Part shown: positions 35,736-45,411 of the stretch, piece after piece | Layout: the number at the start of each line of letters is the position of its first letter | Numbering within the stretch: the stretch's first letter is position 1 | Assembly: GCF_022533585.1 (NCBI RefSeq) | Contig: NZ_CP092827.1 | Coordinates: 4,566,001 to 4,630,000 of the forward strand | DNA: 64,000 nt | Reading direction: 5' to 3' | Source of the DNA: Pseudomonas sp. LS.1a | Lineage (GTDB): Bacteria > Pseudomonadota > Gammaproteobacteria > Pseudomonadales > Pseudomonadaceae | Made by a program: the position numbers and the translations under genes | The notes under the pieces: model-generated | Seen by the model: the letters and a program-made list of their open reading frames with translations, nothing else | Told to the model about the DNA's origin: nothing | The model's database searches: none

Positions 35736-36719
35736 TCATGGCTTCCCGAACGTTTTAAGTATCCCGATGATCACCGGGCCGATGGCTACCAGAAAGAAGC
35801 TTGGCCACAGACAGAAAATTAGCGGAAAAACCAGCTTTGTCCCGATTTTCGCGCCCATTTCCTCGGCGGCCTGCATGCGCCGGTCACGAAACTCCTCGGC
35901 ATAGATGCGCAAGGTAGCCGCTACGCTGGTACCGAAGCGGATGCTCTGGGCCAACAAGCTCACCAGGCCCTGGATGTCTTCCAGACCGGTGCGATCAGCC
36001 AGTTGCCTGAGCGCTTCGGTACTGGAAATGCCGGCGCGGATCTGCGCATTGACCAACGCCAGTTCCTCGGCCAGCTCGGCCTGGCTGACCGCCATTTCTT
36101 CGGCCACCCGCTCGATAGCCTGGGGTAACGCCAGGCCCGACTCCACGCACACCACCATCAGGTCCAGGGCGTCAGGAAAGGCCGCACGCAACCGCCCCTG
36201 CCGAGCCGTCTTGCGCTTGTCGACATACATTGCCGGCAATAGCCATCCGCTAGCAGCCCCCATGGCCACCACTCCCATGCCCGTCATCAGGGAAAGGTTC
36301 GGAACCAGTGGCAATACCAACAGCGAAACGCCTACCAGCAGCAACGGCAACAGCAAACGCACTGCCCAATACACCTGTACCGCCGACGCCGAACCATAAC
36401 CCGCGTGGGTCAACAGGGTTCGAGTGGCTGACACCTGTCCATCCGTAGACGGGGTAACGCGCCGACCAACCCGCTCCAGTAGAAGCTGAAGGTTTCCTGG
36501 CGCCTCCCGCCCGGGCGCAGCGCTGGAGTGGTCACGCTTGATCAATGCAAGACGGCGTTGCAGCGGGCTCTGCAACCCCAGCACAAGCAACGTCACGGTG
36601 ATGACCGCAATGACCGTGCTCATCCCGATCGCACCGACGATCAGCAGGCGTGCCAATGCCTCGTTGTCCGTCACCCCACTCAACAAACCGAGCAAATAGT
36701 CCATGACCGACGCCCCCAT
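35736..36719 (-). CDS. tadC: Tad pilus inner-membrane platform protein TadC
   Basis: GspF-domain protein that, with TadB, forms the inner-membrane platform for Flp pilin assembly. 327 residues with membrane segments near the N-terminus (LIVGAIGMSTVIAVITVTLL), the middle, and the C-terminus (LVFPLIFCLWPSFFLVAIGP). The conserved cytosolic segment includes FPDALDLMVVCVESGLALPQ then AIERVAEEM. An inner ATG (36704) is an alternative start. Confidence 0.92.
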   Translation of the reverse strand: MGASVMDYLLGLLSGVTDNEALARLLIVGAIGMSTVIAVITVTLLVLGLQSPLQRRLALIKRDHSSAAPGREAPGNLQLLLERVGRRVTPSTDGQVSATRTLLTHAGYGSASAVQVYWAVRLLLPLLLVGVSLLVLPLVPNLSLMTGMGVVAMGAASGWLLPAMYVDKRKTARQGRLRAAFPDALDLMVVCVESGLALPQAIERVAEEMAVSQAELAEELALVNAQIRAGISSTEALRQLADRTGLEDIQGLVSLLAQSIRFGTSVAATLRIYAEEFRDRRMQAAEEMGAKIGTKLVFPLIFCLWPSFFLVAIGPVIIGILKTFGKP

Positions 36720-36730
36720 GCGAGAACTGC

Positions 36731-37717
36731 CTAAATCTGGATACGGATAATTTTACGAATCCAGAAAATCCCCACCAACATTGAGCCAAAAGCCCCCATG
36801 ACCAACATTTGCCCAGTGGGATCCTTGATCAGTAACGTCAGGTAGTCCGGGCTCGTGATAATGATCGCTGCCGCCAACAGGAAGGGTATGGCCACCAACA
36901 CCCAAGCCGACATACGCCCTTCGGCCGACATGGTCTTGACCTTGCGCTGAAAGCGGAAACGCCCGCGGATCAGGTTGCTCAGGCGCTCCAGTACTTCGGT
37001 CAGGTTGCCGCCGGTCTCTCGGTGAATGAGGATCGAGGTGACCAGCATCATCACCGTCATGCTGGGCATCCGCTCCAGCAGGCCAAGCATGGCCCGGCGC
37101 ACATCATTTCCGTAGTTGATATCGGCGAAGGTCAGGCCGAATTCCTGCGCCACCGGCCCCTTGTGTTCCTCTGCCACCAGGCGCAGGGTTTCATTGAAGG
37201 GGTGTCCGGCGCGCAATGCCCGGCACATGGCCTCCAGCGCATCCGGCAAACCCTCTTCGAACTGGGCGAAACGCTTGCCACGGTCATGGGTGATTTTCAG
37301 CAGCGGCAGCCAGAACGCCACGAACGCAGCCGCCAGCGCCAACCACCAGTAAGGAAAGAACAGCCAGGCCAGCATCCCGGCAGCCGCTGCCAGCACGAGC
37401 CCCAACAGCAGTACCCGATAGGCCCGGTACTCATGCCCGGCCTGCTCGATCATTTGCGTCAGCGTCGCCATGAAGGGTAACTGCTCGAGCCACGCCTCCA
37501 GCGGCGACAAACGAGTCAGGTATTTCTGCCGCAACACGGTCTGCATGTTCGGCAGATGGCTTGCGCGCTCCAGGATCACCAGTCGGCTGCGAATACGTTT
37601 ACGTACCTTGCCCGCCTCGCCGAACACCGGCACCACCAACCCTTGGCTGAGGAGAAACACGGCAATGAACACCATGCCGAGAAATATCAGGATGTATTCA
37701 CCGGGTATCTGGCTCAT
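36731..37717 (-). CDS. tadB: Tad pilus inner-membrane platform protein TadB
   Basis: 328 residues from ATG 37717 ([17 protein letters not shown]), which overlaps the tadA stop as ATGA; the longer frame to 37738 is not needed. It has an N-terminal membrane segment, central segments ([20 protein letters not shown]), the GspF-like part [20 protein letters not shown] then PFNETLRLV, and two C-terminal segments. Pairs with TadC. Confidence 0.93.
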   Translation of the reverse strand: MSQIPGEYILIFLGMVFIAVFLLSQGLVVPVFGEAGKVRKRIRSRLVILERASHLPNMQTVLRQKYLTRLSPLEAWLEQLPFMATLTQMIEQAGHEYRAYRVLLLGLVLAAAAGMLAWLFFPYWWLALAAAFVAFWLPLLKITHDRGKRFAQFEEGLPDALEAMCRALRAGHPFNETLRLVAEEHKGPVAQEFGLTFADINYGNDVRRAMLGLLERMPSMTVMMLVTSILIHRETGGNLTEVLERLSNLIRGRFRFQRKVKTMSAEGRMSAWVLVAIPFLLAAAIIITSPDYLTLLIKDPTGQMLVMGAFGSMLVGIFWIRKIIRIQI

Positions 37718-39156
37718 GGCTGACGAGCCTCCATCCATTCAGGCCTGAACATCGTCAGCGGCAGTTCGATCCCGCGCTTGGCCAAGGCATCGCGAAAGGC
37801 CGGGACCATGCCACTCGGCCGGAAGTCGCCAAGCACCTGGCCCTGCTCGCCCACACCATTGCGGACAAAAGAGAAGATCTCGGTCATGGTGATGATTTCG
37901 CCTTCCATGCCGTTGATCTCCTGCACGCTTACCAACCGCCGCTTGCCGTCTTCCTGCCGCTCCAGCTGGATCACCACATCGATGGCCGATGCGATCTGCT
38001 GACGCATGGCCTTGATCGGGAACGTGGCGCCAGACATCAGGACCATGTTCTCGACCCGGCCCAACGCATCGCGCGCGGTGTTGGCGTGGATGGTAGTCAG
38101 TGAGCCATCGTGGCCGGTGTTCATCGCCGTCAGCATGTCCAGCGCCTCGGCACCACGCACCTCACCGATCACGATACGGTCCGGGCGCATCCGCAGGCTG
38201 TTGCGCACCAGCTCCCGCTGGCCCACCTCGCCGCGCCCCTCGATGTTCGCAGGCCGTGTTTCCAGGCGCACCACATGTGGCTGCTGCAGTTGCAGCTCGG
38301 CAGAGTCCTCGATGGTGACAATGCGCTCGTTGTGGGGAATGAAACTGGACAGCACATTGAGCATGGTGGTCTTGCCACAGCCGGTGCCGCCCGAGATCAG
38401 CACGTTCAGCCGGCCCCGCACGATCGCCTTGAGCAGCAACGCGATGGCCGGGGTCAGGGCGCCCGCCTGGATCAGGCTGTCGGTATTGAGCAGGTCCACC
38501 GCAAAGCGGCGGATCGAGATACTTGGCCCATCGATGGCCAGCGGCGGGATGATCGCATTGACCCGCGAACCATCCTTGAGGCGGGCATCGACCAACGGCG
38601 AAGACTCGTCGATACGCCGGCCGAGGCTGGAGACGATGCGGTCGATAATGTTGAGCAGGTGCTGATCGTCGCGAAAACGCACATCGGTGCGCTGCAACTT
38701 GCCGAACCGCTCGACGTACACCGAGTCATGCCCGTTGACCAGAATGTCGGACACCGTGTGGTCGGCCAGCAGCGGCTCCAGCGGGCCAAGGCCAAGCACT
38801 TCATCGGTGATCTGCTTGATGATCAGCTGGCGGCTGACAGAGCTCACCGGCGCCGAATGCTCATCGAGCAGACGTTGGCAGATATCGCGGATCTGCCGCA
38901 CGGCCTCGGCCTGCTCGAGCGAGTCGAGCAAGGACAAGTCCATGACCTTGAGCAGTTGCTGATAGGTCTTCTCCCGCCACTCGGCTTCCACCTGGGTGAC
39001 CTGGCTTCTGGTTTCAAAAAGAACGTCCGGCGCTGAATGCTCCCAGGCCATCATCGCCTCAGCCGGATCCTTCGCAGCGCCACCCTGCTTCGACGGCGTC
39101 GATGCCTCGGGGGTGACTGCCTGTTTGCGCAAACGGTTACGGAAATCGCTAAGCAT
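37714..39156 (-). CDS. tadA: Tad secretion ATPase TadA (CpaF family)
   Basis: Hexameric ATPase that drives extension and, in some species, retraction of the Flp pilus. 480 residues; Walker [21 protein letters not shown], Asp box [11 protein letters not shown], His box region [20 protein letters not shown] then [16 protein letters not shown], with catalytic glutamate. Overlaps tadB by 4 bp. Confidence 0.97.
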   Translation of the reverse strand: MLSDFRNRLRKQAVTPEASTPSKQGGAAKDPAEAMMAWEHSAPDVLFETRSQVTQVEAEWREKTYQQLLKVMDLSLLDSLEQAEAVRQIRDICQRLLDEHSAPVSSVSRQLIIKQITDEVLGLGPLEPLLADHTVSDILVNGHDSVYVERFGKLQRTDVRFRDDQHLLNIIDRIVSSLGRRIDESSPLVDARLKDGSRVNAIIPPLAIDGPSISIRRFAVDLLNTDSLIQAGALTPAIALLLKAIVRGRLNVLISGGTGCGKTTMLNVLSSFIPHNERIVTIEDSAELQLQQPHVVRLETRPANIEGRGEVGQRELVRNSLRMRPDRIVIGEVRGAEALDMLTAMNTGHDGSLTTIHANTARDALGRVENMVLMSGATFPIKAMRQQIASAIDVVIQLERQEDGKRRLVSVQEINGMEGEIITMTEIFSFVRNGVGEQGQVLGDFRPSGMVPAFRDALAKRGIELPLTMFRPEWMEARQP

Positions 39157-39159
39157 GGT

Positions 39160-40377
39160 TCACCCCCGAAAAACACGCTTGAAGGCGCGTTTGAACAGTC
39201 CACTGTCAGTGGCCACCTGCTTGCCAACCAGTTCCTCGGCCATCCCACGCAGCGCCTGGGTGATCGCCGACCGAGGTGCTTGCAGGCCTAATGGCACACC
39301 CGTGTTCTGACTCTGGTTGATGACGCTGAAGTCATTGGGCAGCTTCACGATATTGGTGCAGCGCATCGCCTCGCCGATATCCTTGAGACTGACCGGTGCC
39401 GCCTTGTCGTAGCGGTTGACCACCACCTCCAGCTGATTGCCGCGTACGCCCAGGTCATCGCGCAGAATGCGCGCCAGGGAACTGGCGTCGCGCAGGTGGT
39501 TGACGCTCTGCTGCACCACGACGTACACCCGGTCCGCCTGCTCCAGCACTGACGCGGTGATGTGGTCGATCTGCCGTGGCAGGTCCGCCACGACCCAATC
39601 ATAGTTGGCGCGCGCCAACTGCAGCAGCGCATCGAGCTGTTCGGCCTGGACATCCTGCGGCAAGCACAGCTCATTGGCGCGACTGCCAAGCACATGCAAG
39701 GACGGGCTGAAATGGCTGCAGAACCCGCGCAGTGCCACCCCGTCCATCTCTTTTATCTGCTGCAACACATCCAGTTGGGTGTGCGACTGCGCGACATCCA
39801 GGTGATGCGACACACTGCCAAACTGCAAGTCCAGGTCAAGCAACAGCGCGTTGCCCTTGAGGCTGAGCTGATGCGCCAGGTTACAAGCCAGTACCGTGCC
39901 GCCGGAGCCACCCTTGGCATTCATCACGGCGATCAGTTTCCCGGTTGCCGTACTGCTGGTCTGGGTCTCCATGACCATACGGTTCAAGGCTGCGATCAGC
40001 TCCGTGGCAACGATGGGTTCCGGCAGAAAATCGCGGGCACCGGCCTGCATTGCCAGGCGCATGCCTTCCCGATCGTCCAGCAGGCCGCACACCAACAGCG
40101 GCGGGCGTTCATGGGCCGGGCGTTGCAACAGGGCTGCCAGCTCCTCACGCCACAAGTGGCCAACGCGCAAGAGCAAGAAGTCGGGCTTCCGGTCCAGCCC
40201 GAAAAGCGGGTCGGAATGCCCATTGCTCACCTGGCGAACATTCACCTCCAGACCGGAGATGCGCTGACAGATTTCTTGCAACTGACGCAAGGCCAAGGCG
40301 TCGGAGCTGCTGATCAACAGACGCATCCCGGGCTTGATGGAGGTAGCGGATACGGAAGACTCCCTAAGATTCAGCAT
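39160..40377 (-). CDS. tadZ: Tad polar-localisation ATPase-like protein TadZ (CpaE)
   Basis: MinD/ParA-like protein that places the Tad machine in the cell. 405 residues: an N-terminal receiver-like domain (MRLLISSSDALALRQL, FLLLRVGHLWREELAALL) then a deviant Walker A MNAKGGSGGTVLACNLAHQL and LLLDLDLQFGSVSHHLD. It overlaps the upstream tadE-like gene by 7 bp and is 3 bp before tadA. Confidence 0.93.
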   Translation of the reverse strand: MLNLRESSVSATSIKPGMRLLISSSDALALRQLQEICQRISGLEVNVRQVSNGHSDPLFGLDRKPDFLLLRVGHLWREELAALLQRPAHERPPLLVCGLLDDREGMRLAMQAGARDFLPEPIVATELIAALNRMVMETQTSSTATGKLIAVMNAKGGSGGTVLACNLAHQLSLKGNALLLDLDLQFGSVSHHLDVAQSHTQLDVLQQIKEMDGVALRGFCSHFSPSLHVLGSRANELCLPQDVQAEQLDALLQLARANYDWVVADLPRQIDHITASVLEQADRVYVVVQQSVNHLRDASSLARILRDDLGVRGNQLEVVVNRYDKAAPVSLKDIGEAMRCTNIVKLPNDFSVINQSQNTGVPLGLQAPRSAITQALRGMAEELVGKQVATDSGLFKRAFKRVFRG

Positions 40378-40877
40378 GGCGTGATCTCCGGTGCGACATC
40401 CGCCTCGGTATGACGCCCGAGGCTTTCGCGAGGTAAGGTCGCCTTGAATACTGGCAGGGTAATGGGCACCCCAAAACCTGGAATAAACAGGCTGAATTGA
40501 AAGTTCTGCAGGGTCAGCTGGACATAGCGGACAGCGGCAAACCCGGTGGCACTCACCAGATCACCGGGGTTGGCTACCAGCGCGCCGTTCTTGTCCAGGT
40601 AACGCAGGGTCAGGTCCCCGGTGTCCAGGTCGGCCAGCAGGGTACTGGCGCCACTGTTGCCGGCGCTGTTGAATATCGCCCGACGCAGCACTACCGGGTC
40701 GCTGATGTTGCAGACCGCTGCCAGACGTGCGCCACGCCGAACGGATTCATTCAGCACGTTCACGGTGTAGTACAACCGGCCTATTTCCAGCACCCCGAAC
40801 AACAGCGTGAACAGCAATGCGCTGATGATCGCGAACTCTACGACGTAGACGCCTTCCTGCATGCCTCTGCGCTTCAT
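40371..40877 (-). CDS. TadE-like minor pilin/pseudopilin, second copy (possibly TadF)
   Basis: 168 residues from ATG 40877 (MKRRGMQEGVYVVEFAIISA), touching the stop of the preceding tadE by one base. The N-terminal region has the pseudopilin pattern GVYVVEFAIISALLFTLLFG with a Glu shortly after the presumed cleavage zone, followed by an extracellular domain. Such proteins are processed by the prepilin peptidase and may prime the pilus. The longer frame to 41117 lies inside tadE. Confidence 0.83.
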   Translation of the reverse strand: MKRRGMQEGVYVVEFAIISALLFTLLFGVLEIGRLYYTVNVLNESVRRGARLAAVCNISDPVVLRRAIFNSAGNSGASTLLADLDTGDLTLRYLDKNGALVANPGDLVSATGFAAVRYVQLTLQNFQFSLFIPGFGVPITLPVFKATLPRESLGRHTEADVAPEITPC

Positions 40878-41347
40878 CACAGTGCCCTCATCACGGTGGT
40901 GGCGACCAATGGGAAGTTCAGCGCCGTGCTGCCGCCAATAAAGGCAGGAATGCCGTTGGCGACCAGCGGGGAAAAGACAGAGCTGATGGTCACCTGCACG
41001 TGGTCGCTGGTGCCCGCCACCTTGGCCACCTGCACAGTGATGTTGGCCGGCATGCCGGTCAGGCTGCAGGGCGGCGCGGAAGGTGCACCGTACACCGCCA
41101 CTTTCTTGGTCATGCACTCGAGATCAGCGCTCACCTCGACCTTGCCCAAGGTCGAGTTCCAGGCCTGGCTGGCGACGAAGCGCGCGGCATCACGGCTGCC
41201 TTGCAGCAGACTGTTGTACTGGTAAAGCATGCGGCCAAATTCGCCAAAGGCCAGCAAGGTCAGGAGCAACAGCGGCAGGGTGATGGTGAACTCGACGATT
41301 GCCACCCCTTGCTGGCGCTGCGCACGCTTGAGCCGGTGAAGTTCCAT
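40877..41347 (-). CDS. tadE: TadE-like minor pilin/pseudopilin
   Basis: 156 residues; basic N-terminus MELHRLKRAQRQQG, then VAIVEFTITLPLLLLTLLAF with the TadE-type Glu and a hydrophobic segment, then RMLYQYNSLLQGSRDAARFV. It is first of two tandem TadE-type genes between tadG and tadZ. Confidence 0.88.
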   Translation of the reverse strand: MELHRLKRAQRQQGVAIVEFTITLPLLLLTLLAFGEFGRMLYQYNSLLQGSRDAARFVASQAWNSTLGKVEVSADLECMTKKVAVYGAPSAPPCSLTGMPANITVQVAKVAGTSDHVQVTISSVFSPLVANGIPAFIGGSTALNFPLVATTVMRAL

Positions 41348-41356
41348 GACAGTTCC

Positions 41357-42700
41357 TCAGGAGTCGATGCTCGGTGTGCCACTGCCGTTGAGAAAGGTTT
41401 TGTACAGCTGGATGATCTGCGGGCCGGAATCATCCTGCGGCGTGGGCCCCGGCACACCGTCGCCTTCGCATTGCTTGACGAACTGGCCGAAGATCTGCGA
41501 ATCCCCACCCGAGTTGTCGGCCGGCTGCACTACATAGAAGCAACCGAAACCGAGGACCGGAATCGAGGATGCCCCCGCGTTCTTGCCCGAGCAGTTGCCC
41601 ACTACGATCTTCAGTATCCGCCGCTCGAAAACTCCGTTTGACTGGCACCCCGTCCCCCCGCCGGCGACACATGCGGCGCTCTGAGCGGCATAATCGTTGT
41701 AATCGAACAGCGACGTACCGCCAGCAGAGAGGTTGCCATTGCTCGAAGTGACAGGTTGGCCCTGATGCTCCAGTCGCGCCGGTGTGGTGCTGTCGTTGTA
41801 CTTGATCTTCGGGTTGTCGTAGGTCGTCACCAGGTCGGGCGGATAGTCCGTCCCCTTGAACGACCCTGTGTAGTCGCCAAAGCGCGTATTCAAACCTTGA
41901 ACGGAAGGGCCCACCGTGTTGCCTGGCTTGGTGTCGACGTTTTCCCCGACATTGCGGCAAACCGAGCCGCCGCCAGCCATGAGTTCGCCAACCTCCTTGC
42001 CGCCCGAGCCAAAATCGAGCAGCTGGAAATTGCCGGGGCCAATGGGGTCACTGTTCTTGGCGGCTGACTTCAAGACCTCCAGGTCACCGAAACGATAGCC
42101 CCAGAACATGCCCGCATCCGGGTTGTATTGAGCCGGGTTGCCACACACCAGCAGCGGCGCAAGATCGCATGGGCTGGTCGGGCTCGGCCCGGCGGTGGCA
42201 ATCGCCGTCACGCTCTTGGCCCCCACGGTTCCCGTACCGATTGACTGGGCGAAGCTCCAGAAAAAACCCGCCAGTGAGTAATTCGATACCGAGACCCGCA
42301 CATAAGTGGCATTTACCGGCCCCGGGAAGGAGAAAGGCCCATAGACATTGTCTGCCAGCTCCACCACGGCGAATGCTCCAGGGTTGCCGCCGATTGCCGT
42401 CAACAGTTCGTTGTTGCCTGCGGCCTTGGCATTTTCGTTCAGGGTGAAGAGCGCGGCGGCTCGCGCGGTACTGGCACTATTGCCAGAGCCCATCACCTGG
42501 CTCAGGGTCTTTGCGCCACTCAGGGCGGCAGCGTCCACAGCATTCTGCAAGCGTGTCTTGTTCAACAGCATGTGGCCCCCGTCGAGCACCAACGCTGCCA
42601 TCATCAATATCGCTACCAGAGCGATCACGATCATGACAGTCACTGCCCCCCGCTGTTGGCCTGGCCGCGCGGTGAACATCCGTTGAGCTCGAGGAGACAT
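41357..42700 (-). CDS. tadG: TadG-like pilus assembly protein with Cys-rich C-terminal part
   Basis: About 447 residues from ATG 42700, preceded by GAGGG; a GTG two codons upstream is possible. The N-terminus QQRGAVTVMIVIALVAILMM then AALVLDGGHMLLNKTRLQ is the TadG membrane anchor. I see no obvious vWA metal-site motif. The C-terminal two thirds hold at least ten cysteines (CDLAPLLVCGNP, VCRNVG, CVAGGGTGC, GNCSGKN, GFGCFYV, KQCEGD), so several disulphides are likely outside the cell. TadG helps anchor the pilus in the envelope. Confidence 0.85.
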   Translation of the reverse strand: MSPRAQRMFTARPGQQRGAVTVMIVIALVAILMMAALVLDGGHMLLNKTRLQNAVDAAALSGAKTLSQVMGSGNSASTARAAALFTLNENAKAAGNNELLTAIGGNPGAFAVVELADNVYGPFSFPGPVNATYVRVSVSNYSLAGFFWSFAQSIGTGTVGAKSVTAIATAGPSPTSPCDLAPLLVCGNPAQYNPDAGMFWGYRFGDLEVLKSAAKNSDPIGPGNFQLLDFGSGGKEVGELMAGGGSVCRNVGENVDTKPGNTVGPSVQGLNTRFGDYTGSFKGTDYPPDLVTTYDNPKIKYNDSTTPARLEHQGQPVTSSNGNLSAGGTSLFDYNDYAAQSAACVAGGGTGCQSNGVFERRILKIVVGNCSGKNAGASSIPVLGFGCFYVVQPADNSGGDSQIFGQFVKQCEGDGVPGPTPQDDSGPQIIQLYKTFLNGSGTPSIDS

Positions 42701-42714
42701 GGTCACACCCTCAA

Positions 42715-42996
42715 TCAGCGAGTTGAATCAGTGACTTGGATCTGGATCGGCTGACCGACCTGCTGCGCATCGCCAGTCGCCCCCCGATAACCATTGATCA
42801 CATTCTCCAGCAATGGCCCATCGGCGCCGGCGGCAGGCAGTTCGGTGCCTGGGTTGGCGGCCACTTGCTTGTCGGCAATCTGCTGGTAGGTGGTCTGGTA
42901 GACGCTGTAGCCCAACGGACCAACGCGCCCTTCGTCATACGTCATGCAGCCGGACAACCCCGATACAAGCGCGCAACCCACGATCATGCTTTTCAT
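42715..42996 (-). CDS. Small tad-associated lipoprotein (93 aa)
   Basis: N-terminus MKSMIVGCALVSGLSGCMTY is a lipoprotein signal with the lipobox LSGC. The mature part of about 77 residues has SVYQTTYQQIADKQVAANPG and no known domain. It sits between rcpA and tadG, only 15 bp from each, so it belongs to the tad operon; the position suggests help with the secretin or the periplasmic part, by analogy only. Confidence 0.8.
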   Translation of the reverse strand: MKSMIVGCALVSGLSGCMTYDEGRVGPLGYSVYQTTYQQIADKQVAANPGTELPAAGADGPLLENVINGYRGATGDAQQVGQPIQIQVTDSTR

Positions 42997-43011
42997 GCTG
43001 GTTCTCTCCGA

Positions 43012-44523
43012 TCAGTTCACATCATGGCCAAAGTTGCCACCGCTGACCCCGAGGCTGACGGGCACCGCGCGCCCAGGCTCACTGCCCTTGGTCTTGCCGA
43101 GCAGGTAGAAGTCCAGGTCACTGGGCTCGACGAACTTCTCGGTGGGCAGGCGCACCGCCTTGGCATCCACAGGCTTGGCGAGGTGCGGCGTCACCAGGAT
43201 CACCAGTTCGGTTTCACCGTTGATGAACGATTGGCTGCGGAACAGGTGCCCGAGTATCGGCAGGTCCCCCAGCCCTGGGAAACGGCTGACGAAATCGCGG
43301 GTGTTCTCACTGATCAAGCCGGCAATGGCGATGGTCTGGCCATTGCCAAGTTCGACCGTGGACTCGGCACTGCGCTTGGTCAGCGACGGAATGACCTGGG
43401 TAACACCATCGCCCAGGACACTGCTCAGGCCCGTGTCCAGCACCAGCGAGTTGACGTTGGAAAGCTCGCTCACCGAGACATTCAGGTTGAGGTTGATGCG
43501 CCCGGAGTCGAGCACCACCGGCAGGAACTTCACCCCGACCCCGAATTCCTTGTATTCGACGGTGATGCCGTCATCCTCGGTGATCGGCACCGGGAACTCG
43601 CCACCTGAAATGAACTCCGCCTGCTGGCCGGTCAGCGTGGTGAGGGTGGGTTCAGCCAGCACTTTGGCCGAACCATTGTCCTTGGACGCCTCCAGCACCA
43701 CGTTGAAGAGGAAATCGTCGGACAGGAACTGGGCGAACAACCCTTTGCCGCCACCAATCAACGAACCAGGCGAAAGGATCGACCCGCCACCGGGAGTCAG
43801 GCCCAGCCCTTGACCATTGTTGAACCCGCCACCGCTCCAGTTGCCGGAGGTGCCAAGGGCATTGAAGCGCACGTTGAGGTTCTTGATCAGGCTGCGCTGC
43901 ATCTCCGCCACCTTGACTTCCAGCATTACCTGCTGGCTGCCACCGACACTGAGCAGGTTGATCACCTCCAGCGACTGGGTCGGCGTCGCCTCAGCAGCTT
44001 CACCCTTGCCTTGCACCACGCTGGCGGTTTGCGCGGCATAGGTCTTGGCAACCTTCATCGCCGTGTCCATGGCGGCAGCGCTGCGCACCTGGCCACGCAG
44101 CACCAGCGCGCCCTGGGCACTGAACACCTCGATGTTTTCCTCGGGCAGCAGCTGGTGCAGTTTGGTCTTGAGCCCGGTGAGGTCATGCACGACCTCCACA
44201 TCCAGGGTCTCGATCAAGCGGTTGTTGCTGTCCCAAAGCAACACGTTGGTAGTGCCCAGAGAACGGCCGAGCAGGTAGAGCTGGGTCGGGCTGGTGATGA
44301 GGATGTCGGCAATATCCGGGTTGCCGACCGAGATTTTCCTGACCGGTGTACGAGCGCTGATCGTCCGCGACTTGTAGATGGGTACCTGGATCATGTTGGT
44401 ATTGGCCGCCGGCATGGCGCTGTATCCCGCCCCCGGTCCTTCAGCCTGCGCCACGCCAGCGAACAGCAGCTGCGTACCCAGCCCACACAACAGGTACAGC
44501 CCTAGTCTCTGCAAAGTATTCAT
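43012..44523 (-). CDS. rcpA: Tad outer-membrane secretin RcpA (CpaC)
   Basis: Forms the outer-membrane channel for the Flp pilus. 503 residues with signal peptide (LGLYLLCGLGTQLLFAGVAQA), N-terminal domain YKSRTISARTPVRKISVGNP, a BON-like part (VVHDLTGLKTKLHQLLPEEN) and the secretin domain with SVGGSQQVMLEVKVAEMQRS and a C-terminal SAESTVELGNGQTIAIAGLI. The usual length for the family. Confidence 0.95.
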   Translation of the reverse strand: MNTLQRLGLYLLCGLGTQLLFAGVAQAEGPGAGYSAMPAANTNMIQVPIYKSRTISARTPVRKISVGNPDIADILITSPTQLYLLGRSLGTTNVLLWDSNNRLIETLDVEVVHDLTGLKTKLHQLLPEENIEVFSAQGALVLRGQVRSAAAMDTAMKVAKTYAAQTASVVQGKGEAAEATPTQSLEVINLLSVGGSQQVMLEVKVAEMQRSLIKNLNVRFNALGTSGNWSGGGFNNGQGLGLTPGGGSILSPGSLIGGGKGLFAQFLSDDFLFNVVLEASKDNGSAKVLAEPTLTTLTGQQAEFISGGEFPVPITEDDGITVEYKEFGVGVKFLPVVLDSGRINLNLNVSVSELSNVNSLVLDTGLSSVLGDGVTQVIPSLTKRSAESTVELGNGQTIAIAGLISENTRDFVSRFPGLGDLPILGHLFRSQSFINGETELVILVTPHLAKPVDAKAVRLPTEKFVEPSDLDFYLLGKTKGSEPGRAVPVSLGVSGGNFGHDVN

Positions 44524-44586
44524 TGACTACTCCCTGCGAGGTGATCTTGTTCCTGCCGAAGGTTAGCTATTCGGAAGCCAGCTGCC

Positions 44587-45399
44587 TTAAAACCTTGCTT
44601 TTGCTATCTCGACTTCAGTCCCGCGGATGATGGTGACCGCGCCAACGCCACTGCTGCGATTCACCACCGGTTTTGGTTGCGGCCTGGCGGCTGGCGGCGC
44701 GGCCTTGGCCGGCTCGACAGTGGCAACGACTGGTGGCTGCTTCTGAGCGTCCAGCGGGTTGCGCAGGGCCAGTTGCAACCTCCCTTCCGATTGCGCCTTG
44801 ACCAGGACCTCGGCCTCTTTGGCCGACATTTCCAGGGTCACGGCACGCACCACCACCGGTTGCGTCTTGTCCGTCCCCGCGGTCTGGTCCACGGCCAACA
44901 CCCGCAAGTCCTGGAGGATGGTCGTGGACTCTGCTTCATTACTGCTGCCATTGCTTTGCCTGGTCGCCAGTACATCGACCCGGTTACCCGGCAAGAGGAA
45001 GCCCCCCACCCCGACCACGTCATCGACACGCACCGAAATGGCACGTTTGTCAGGAGCGATCAACGAAGCCAGGGTACTGCCACCCAGGTGCTCGGCCAGG
45101 CGTGCGCTGCGCAGGACATCGCCGCGCAGCAGGGCGAAGGTGGCGATCTTGCCCAGCACCTTTTCGTTGCTGTCGAAGGCATCATCAGGTACCGCATCCT
45201 TGGGCATGCGCACGATGGCAACCTGCTGGGCCTCGATCATCTGCCCGAACGGGATCTCCACCGTGGCGACCACCACGTTCTTCATGTTGTCATCCGGGGT
45301 GGTGTTGAGCCGCCCATTGAGCCAGTTGTTGGCCATCCAGGCGGCACCAAGCCCCAGGGTCAGGGAAACAGCAATCAGGGTAAGCGTACGGGCGCTCAT
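44587..45399 (-). CDS. rcpC: Tad pilus assembly protein RcpC (CpaB)
   Basis: 270 residues; N-terminal membrane anchor (TLTLIAVSLTLGLGAAWMAN), then a SAF-type domain VVVATVEIPFGQMIEAQQVA and the family segment ISVRVDDVVGVGGFLLPGNR then VDVLATR. RcpC may bind peptidoglycan and align the secretin with the inner parts. It is 63 bp before rcpA. Confidence 0.92.
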   Translation of the reverse strand: MSARTLTLIAVSLTLGLGAAWMANNWLNGRLNTTPDDNMKNVVVATVEIPFGQMIEAQQVAIVRMPKDAVPDDAFDSNEKVLGKIATFALLRGDVLRSARLAEHLGGSTLASLIAPDKRAISVRVDDVVGVGGFLLPGNRVDVLATRQSNGSSNEAESTTILQDLRVLAVDQTAGTDKTQPVVVRAVTLEMSAKEAEVLVKAQSEGRLQLALRNPLDAQKQPPVVATVEPAKAAPPAARPQPKPVVNRSSGVGAVTIIRGTEVEIAKARF

Positions 45400-45411
45400 G
45401 TCTGCAACTCC

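Noticed and set aside
41000..41641. A 213-codon plus-strand frame within the tadE/tadG region
   Set aside because: Antisense shadow of tadE and tadG, without ribosome site or recognisable domain.
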